A DNA stretch of 64,000 bases, from assembly GCF_947497025.1 (NCBI RefSeq), contig NZ_CANMFC010000002.1, forward strand, positions 372,001-436,000. Reading direction: 5' to 3'. Under the pieces are notes generated by a model. That model had not been told where the DNA came from. It saw only the letters and a list, made by a program, of their open reading frames with translations, and did no database searches. The DNA comes from an uncultured Kushneria sp. GTDB taxonomy: Bacteria > Pseudomonadota > Gammaproteobacteria > Pseudomonadales > Halomonadaceae. The translations under genes were made by a program, and so were the position numbers. Shown one piece after another: positions 62,501 through 64,000 of this stretch; the stretch's first letter is position 1, and the number at the start of each line of letters is the position of its first letter.

Positions 62501-62581
62501 ATCGAGCGCTTCTCGTCGCCATTCAGGGTGCGCCGTGTTGGTGCGTTATGGGACAAACGTATAAAGTAGGTCGCCATCAAG

Positions 62582-62601
62582 GATGGGCCTTCGGGCCCAT
62601 C
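62582..62601 (+). terminator. Hairpin with TTCG loop after ntrC
   Basis: GATGGGCC, loop TTCG, GGCCCATC: a perfect eight-base-pair stem with an extra-stable loop in the gap between ntrC and the next gene, without a T-tract. It may protect or attenuate the transcript. Confidence 0.55.
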
Positions 62602-62628
62602 GCCGGTTTCTGATGTCCAGGAGTTGTC

Positions 62629-63492
62629 ATGGCTACCCCTTCCCAGCACGATCTGCGCTACCAGTTTCGCGACCTGCTTGCCCGCGAGGACTGCTACTTC
62701 ACCGCTTCCACGTTTGATCCCATGTCGGCCCGAATTGCGGCGGATCTCGGCTTTGAAGTCGGCATTCTGGGCGGGTCGGTCGCCTCGCTGCAGGTGCTGG
62801 CGGCCCCCGATTTTGCCCTGATTACGCTGAGCGAATTCGTCGAGCAGGCCACCCGTATCGGTCGCGTGGCGCGTCTGCCGATCATTGCCGATGCCGACCA
62901 CGGCTATGGCAACGCGCTCAACGTGATGCGCACCATTACCGAACTCGAGCGGGCCGGCGTCGCGGCGCTGACCATTGAGGATACGCTGCTGCCGGCCAAA
63001 TACGGGCGCAAGTCCACCGACCTGGTGCCGCTGGAAGAGGGCGTGGGCAAGATCCGCGCGGCCCTTGAGGCGCGCATTGACCCCGCCATGTCGATATTTG
63101 CCCGCACCAACGCCGGCGTGCTCAGCGCCGAGGACGCCACCACCCGCGCCATGGCCTACGAACGTGCCGGCGCCGACGGCATCTGCATGGTCGGTATTCG
63201 TGATTTCGACCATCTGGAAAGCATCGCCAAACACCTGAGCATCCCCCTGATGCTGGTGACCTACGACAACCCCGAGCTGCGTGACCGCGAGCGTCTCGCG
63301 CGTGCCGGCGTGCGCGTGGTGGTCAATGGCCATGGCGCCTATTTTGCAGCCATCAAGGCCACCTATGACTGCCTGCGCGAGCAGCGCCAGATTGCCGATG
63401 GCAACCTGAACGCCTCTGAGCTCTCCACGCGCTACTCAACGCTTGAAGAGAACCGCGAGTGGGCGCGTCGCTATATGGACGTCAATGAATAA
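62629..63492 (+). CDS. Isocitrate lyase/PEP mutase superfamily protein, oxaloacetate decarboxylase type
   Basis: The 287-residue protein has the superfamily barrel with [20 protein letters not shown] (metal-binding Asp), [18 protein letters not shown] (Glu), IFARTNAG and [18 protein letters not shown]. The [20 protein letters not shown] stretch is typical of the biotin-independent oxaloacetate decarboxylases (PA4872 type), which release pyruvate and CO2 in the cytosol. The usual isocitrate lyase Cys loop is missing. GGAG precedes the ATG. A role in anaplerosis control is inference. Confidence 0.9.
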   Translation: MATPSQHDLRYQFRDLLAREDCYFTASTFDPMSARIAADLGFEVGILGGSVASLQVLAAPDFALITLSEFVEQATRIGRVARLPIIADADHGYGNALNVMRTITELERAGVAALTIEDTLLPAKYGRKSTDLVPLEEGVGKIRAALEARIDPAMSIFARTNAGVLSAEDATTRAMAYERAGADGICMVGIRDFDHLESIAKHLSIPLMLVTYDNPELRDRERLARAGVRVVVNGHGAYFAAIKATYDCLREQRQIADGNLNASELSTRYSTLEENREWARRYMDVNE

Positions 63493-63513
63493 GCGGACGT
63501 CAACGAACAAGTG
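63478..63513 (+). repeat. 18-bp near-duplicate at the stop codon
   Basis: GACGTCAATGAATAAGCG is followed by GACGTCAACGAACAAGTG (15 of 18 identical). The first copy holds the real stop codon; in the second copy it has become CAA. Confidence 0.85.
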
Positions 63514-63583
63514 CCGGCCAGCGCCGGGTATTCATCAGTGAACGGCCGGCGCCTGTTGCGCGGGTCCCGGGGGGCGAGGCGAC

Positions 63584-64000
63584 ATGAGTCAAATGCAGTG
63601 GGAGCAGTTGCTGGCCCCCGTGCGTCTGGATGACAAGACCACCGAGCGCGAGCGTGAAATTGGCCGCAGTCCTTTCCACAAGGACTTTGATCGCATCGTC
63701 TTTTCAGGCTCCTTTCGCCGGCTGGGGCGCAAGACGCAGGTGCATCCGCTGACCGAAAACGATCATATCCACACCCGGTTGACCCACTCGCTGGAGGTCG
63801 GCTGCGTGGGGCGCAGTCTGGGCATGATCGTGGGTGAGCGCCTGAGCGATCGTCTGCCGGGCTGGATCACGCCGGCCGACATGGGCGTGATCGTGCAGGC
63901 AGCGTGTCTGAGCCACGACATCGGCAACCCGCCCTTTGGCCATGCCGGCGAGTACGCCATCCGCGACTGGTTCAAGCGCGCCGAAGCCGACGGTACCGGC
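63584..64000 (+). CDS. dgt: Deoxyguanosinetriphosphate triphosphohydrolase-like protein (3' truncated by window)
   Basis: The frame from the ATG at 63584 (GAGG upstream) is open to the window end, giving 139 residues. HD-domain ligands are seen: [20 protein letters not shown] and [20 protein letters not shown], after [20 protein letters not shown]. This is the dGTPase/HD family, which hydrolyses dNTPs to deoxynucleosides and triphosphate. Whether it is the E. coli-type Dgt or a dGTPase-like protein cannot be told from this fragment. Confidence 0.9.
   Translation, partial: MSQMQWEQLLAPVRLDDKTTEREREIGRSPFHKDFDRIVFSGSFRRLGRKTQVHPLTENDHIHTRLTHSLEVGCVGRSLGMIVGERLSDRLPGWITPADMGVIVQAACLSHDIGNPPFGHAGEYAIRDWFKRAEADGTG

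Overview
The window is a 64 kb chromosomal segment of a GC-rich gammaproteobacterium. It most resembles the Halomonadaceae (Halomonas/Kushneria type). The grounds are codon usage, the bioBFHCDA order, the gene families present, and the glnA/ntrBC pair with sigma-54 control. The assignment is by recognition, not by search. No rRNA, tRNA, CRISPR array, prophage or intact insertion sequence was seen.

Layout. 1-6.4 kb: the end of an mdaB-like quinone reductase, a YccS-type FUSC membrane protein, a remnant of a GGDEF-EAL signalling gene, an M20 amidohydrolase, and an AT-richer solitary polysaccharide flippase. 6.4-11.4 kb: two tandem exported type-B carboxylesterases behind an AtoE short-chain fatty-acid transporter. 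11.4-16 kb: a DUF2235 alpha/beta-hydrolase, a cell-wall hydrolase, two short-chain dehydrogenases and a small ABM-fold monooxygenase. 16-26.7 kb: two TonB-dependent siderophore receptors flank a complete biotin operon (bioB-F-H-C-D-A, reading leftwards). The first receptor is intact; the second carries three frameshifts. 26.7-34.5 kb: a cobalamin riboswitch with its CbiM-type permease, and an EamA exporter, lie among broken genes (DUF2007, nitrilase, LysR, aldehyde dehydrogenase, 3-hydroxyisobutyrate dehydrogenase). A DUF3100 membrane protein closes the block.

34.7-46.4 kb: murI, a sugar acetyltransferase, a 2-hydroxyacid dehydrogenase, a universal stress protein and an SbmA/BacA-type transporter. 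These are followed by a GntR regulator divergent from an amidohydrolase/MatC-like transporter pair, then a GlpD-like dehydrogenase, pdxA and a 2OG-Fe dioxygenase. 46.4-55 kb: an RND efflux pump with its adaptor, wrbA, a 1-Cys peroxiredoxin, a small unknown protein, ligB and a small membrane protein. 55.3-64 kb: typA, glnA with a sigma-54 promoter and two NtrC-like enhancer sites, a DUF4124 protein, ntrB-ntrC with a perfect NtrC box upstream, an oxaloacetate-decarboxylase-type enzyme, and the start of dgt.

Two things stand out. First, the two TonB receptor genes share a whole upstream module: Fur-like box, TTGACT/CAGAAT promoter, and a roughly 50-nt leader with a hairpin whose bases covary, followed by an identical ribosome-binding block. 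The riboswitch-controlled cbiM gene has a similar hairpin joined to the same CAGCAAGG block. Second, six of the eight loci between bioB and the DUF3100 gene are broken, often by indels that leave a visible signature (13-bp duplication, homopolymer change, microhomology deletion). This points either to active gene decay or to a local sequence-quality problem.
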